Below, one piece after another: positions 62,187 to 64,000 of a stretch of DNA of 64,000 bases (positions within the stretch are counted from its first letter, which is position 1; every line of letters begins with the position of its first letter). The notes beneath the pieces are model-generated. The model was not told where the DNA came from. It did not search any database and saw nothing but the letters and a program-made list of their open reading frames with translations. Position numbers and translations under genes: made by a program. Origin of the DNA: Nitrospira sp. (GTDB lineage Bacteria > Nitrospirota > Nitrospiria > Nitrospirales > Nitrospiraceae); assembly GCA_029865225.1 (NCBI GenBank), contig JAOUHJ010000008.1:1-64000 (forward strand). Reading direction: 5' to 3'.

Positions 62187-63521
62187 ATGTCGACAAAAGA
62201 AGAGTTACTCGCAAGGGCGCAGAAACCGGCCGAGGAATCTCGGCGACTCCATGCTTTTTACAAGGGGAAGATTCAGACGTTTCCGAAATGCCCCATCCGC
62301 AGCCTCGACGACTTTGCCTTGTGGTACACACCGGGCGTTGCGGCTCCCTGTCGTGACATTCAAGCCACTCCCGGCTTGGTCTACGACCTCACGAATAAAG
62401 CCAACTGCATTGCGGTCGTGTCCGACGGGACGAGGGTGTTGGGCTTAGGCGACATCGGCCCCGAGGCCGGCTTGCCGGTCATGGAGGGAAAGGCATTGCT
62501 GTTCAAGTATCTGGGCGGGGTGGATGCTGTGCCGATCTGTTTGGATACCAAAGACCCCGACGAGATCGTCCGAACCGTCAAACTGTTGGAGCCGTCGTTC
62601 GGCGGCATCAATCTCGAAGACATCGCAATGCCGAAGTGTTTTCGAGTCCTTGAAGAAGCGCGCCGCCTCTGCTCGATTCCCGTCTGGCACGATGATCAGC
62701 AGGGATCCGGCACAGTGCTGCTGGCCGCCTTGATCAATGCACTGAAAATTGTCGGCAAACCGATCGGGAACATCCGCATTGCCATGATCGGGATGGGCGC
62801 GGCCAATGTGCCCACCTATCGGTTCTTGAAAGCCCAGGGAGCAGAGCCGGCGTCGATCGTGGCTTGTGACCTTGGTGGCATTCTCGGAACTCACCGCATC
62901 GACTATCGGGACAATCCTGAATTCAGCCAGCTATGGAAGGTCTGCGTCGAAACGAACAGAAAGGGCCGCCGGGGTGGGATTCCTGAAGTGCTTCGGGGCG
63001 CGGATGTCTGTATCGCCTTTTCGGCGGGAGGAATTATCAAACCGGAATGGATCACGACCATGGCCAAGAATGCCATCGTGTTTGCCTGCGCCAACCCCGT
63101 TCCGGAGATCTGGCCCTGGGAAGCGAAAGAAGCCGGGGCCAAGATTGTGGCGACCGGCCGAAGCGATTTTCCCAACCAAGTCAACAACTCCCTGGTGTTC
63201 CCAGGGATCTTCCGAGGCACGTTGGATGTGCGCGCCCGCACCATCTCGGACGAGATGGCGATCGCAGCAGCGATGGAATTGGCAAGCTGCGCAGAAGAGC
63301 GAGGCATCAGCGACGACAATATCATCAGTACCATGGACGAATGGGAGGTTGTGCCGCGCATTGCCGCCGCCACCGCGCTCAAGGCGCAAGAGCAGGGTTT
63401 GGCTCAACGGAGCCGGACAACAGTGCAGCTGATGGAGGACGCAGCCGAACGAATCAGACAGGTCAGGGAAACAGTTCGTCTGGTGATGAAGGAAGGGGGC
63501 ATTGTGCCACCACCTGCATAA
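62187..63521 (+). CDS. Malic enzyme (oxaloacetate-decarboxylating malate dehydrogenase)
   Basis: 444 residues. It converts malate to pyruvate + CO2 with NAD(P). Signatures: LWYTPGVAAPCRDIQ (tyrosine), VSDGTRVLGLGDIGPEAGLPVMEGKA, PVWHDDQQGSGTVLLAALINA (metal-binding Asp), and the Rossmann motif IGMGAANVPTYRF. This is the short bacterial form without the phosphotransacetylase tail. ATG at 62187 has GAGAGGA upstream. It could supply pyruvate for the por oxidoreductase; the specificity for NAD or NADP is not clear. Confidence 0.94.
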   Translation: MSTKEELLARAQKPAEESRRLHAFYKGKIQTFPKCPIRSLDDFALWYTPGVAAPCRDIQATPGLVYDLTNKANCIAVVSDGTRVLGLGDIGPEAGLPVMEGKALLFKYLGGVDAVPICLDTKDPDEIVRTVKLLEPSFGGINLEDIAMPKCFRVLEEARRLCSIPVWHDDQQGSGTVLLAALINALKIVGKPIGNIRIAMIGMGAANVPTYRFLKAQGAEPASIVACDLGGILGTHRIDYRDNPEFSQLWKVCVETNRKGRRGGIPEVLRGADVCIAFSAGGIIKPEWITTMAKNAIVFACANPVPEIWPWEAKEAGAKIVATGRSDFPNQVNNSLVFPGIFRGTLDVRARTISDEMAIAAAMELASCAEERGISDDNIISTMDEWEVVPRIAAATALKAQEQGLAQRSRTTVQLMEDAAERIRQVRETVRLVMKEGGIVPPPA

Positions 63522-64000
63522 TGTGGGGCATCTTGCCCTCATTGATTCCGACAAGATCGAGGTTACCTGGTAAGTGAAGGAGGTGGCTTGAACTTAGAGA
63601 GGTCGGGAGTCTCGGGTTTTGAAACTCGCTCTTGTGCAGCCAGTAGGCAAGGGGCTGCGGGCGCTGTTTCCGTCGCGGAGTCAGGGTGTTCAAGGGACGC
63701 GCCATCGATCGTCGGTGCCACTAGGCACGGCCGTCTTGTCGGTCTGATCGAAGAGTGAGGCGCGGGGCAATCAGCCTCAGGCGACTGAAGGATTGTCGAA
63801 CGTGATTCCGGCCAGATGACAGCCCCCGTGGTTCCACATGAGAGCGGGCTGTTTTTTTGTGTATTCTCACCATGAAGTGATATCTCACAAGTAAGCAATC
63901 AATACACACGGCGAATAGGTTTGCCGAAGGTCACCTCGATCAGTGCTCACTAAAGGGATAGCCGGGGGTACAACAAAAACCGGAGTGGAGGGTGGGTCTA
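63522..64000 (+). other. End region with no confirmed gene
   Basis: After malic enzyme about 300 bases precede a terminator. A TTG-started open frame of 56 codons (63588-63758) has GAAGGAGGTG upstream but no known family; it may be a small protein or chance. Downstream of the terminator to the end of the window nothing is recognised. Confidence 0.4.
63819..63858 (+). terminator. Rho-independent terminator
   Basis: ACAGCCC (63819-63825) pairs with GGGCTGT (63846-63852), enclosing a 20-base loop with a small internal GTGG/CCAC stem, followed by a run of seven T. It ends transcripts reading rightward, either from malic enzyme 300 bases upstream or from a short unannotated RNA. Confidence 0.75.

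Overview
The window looks like a chromosomal stretch from a Nitrospira-like bacterium (phylum Nitrospirota). This is inferred from style, not from a marker gene: many small periplasmic c-type cytochromes, 2-oxoacid:ferredoxin oxidoreductase, a glycogen/phosphoketolase operon, and stress genes mixed with electron-transfer genes. I saw no rRNA, tRNA, CRISPR array or intact insertion sequence.

Layout. 1-8.3 kb: a beta-helix membrane protein, then a glycogen phosphorylase - acetate kinase - phosphoketolase operon, followed by decayed DNA that includes the last 38 codons of a second phosphoketolase gene. 8.4-16.9 kb: an outer-membrane protein, FtsH, a complete Mla-type lipid transport operon (STAS-permease, ATPase, MCE protein, lipoprotein), a cytochrome c and small membrane or redox proteins. 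16.9-27.0 kb (minus strand): a 3086-residue nonribosomal peptide synthetase with a fatty acyl-AMP ligase start domain, and its phosphopantetheinyl transferase. 27.4-34.1 kb: a long operon of cytochromes c (including a TsdA-like diheme protein and a four-heme protein) with OsmC, DsrE and polyphosphate kinase 2, then a Spy-like protein. 34.1-34.8 kb: pseudogenes. 35-43.1 kb: K+ channel, ZIP transporter, ClpB-CbpA-CbpM-thioredoxin set, CDF transporter. 43.2-49.3 kb: cytochrome c, then a YtxH - 2-oxoacid:ferredoxin oxidoreductase - cytochrome c' - hemerythrin - cytochrome c operon. 49.4-51 kb: BrnT/BrnA toxin-antitoxin and an orphan XRE regulator. 51.2-57.7 kb (minus): an eight-gene operon from Hsp20 to ADP-forming acyl-CoA synthetase. 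58-63.5 kb: a P-loop cyclic-2,3-diphosphoglycerate-synthetase-like protein, PolX, a zinc-ribbon protein and malic enzyme.

How it fits together. Glycogen could be phosphorolysed and passed through phosphoketolase to acetyl phosphate and ATP. Pyruvate could be made by malic enzyme, oxidised to acetyl-CoA, and converted to acetate and ATP by the ADP-forming synthetase. This would be an oxygen-limitation energy route packed next to chaperones and universal stress proteins. Several of these transcription units begin with a sigma-54-type GG-N10-GC promoter (four carry an exact TGGCAC -24 box), and most have a TGTRGCA-like word 80-145 bp further upstream. I propose they form one regulon. The other highlight is the lipopeptide synthetase, which has an arginine in the first condensation active site and a cysteine in place of the thioesterase serine.
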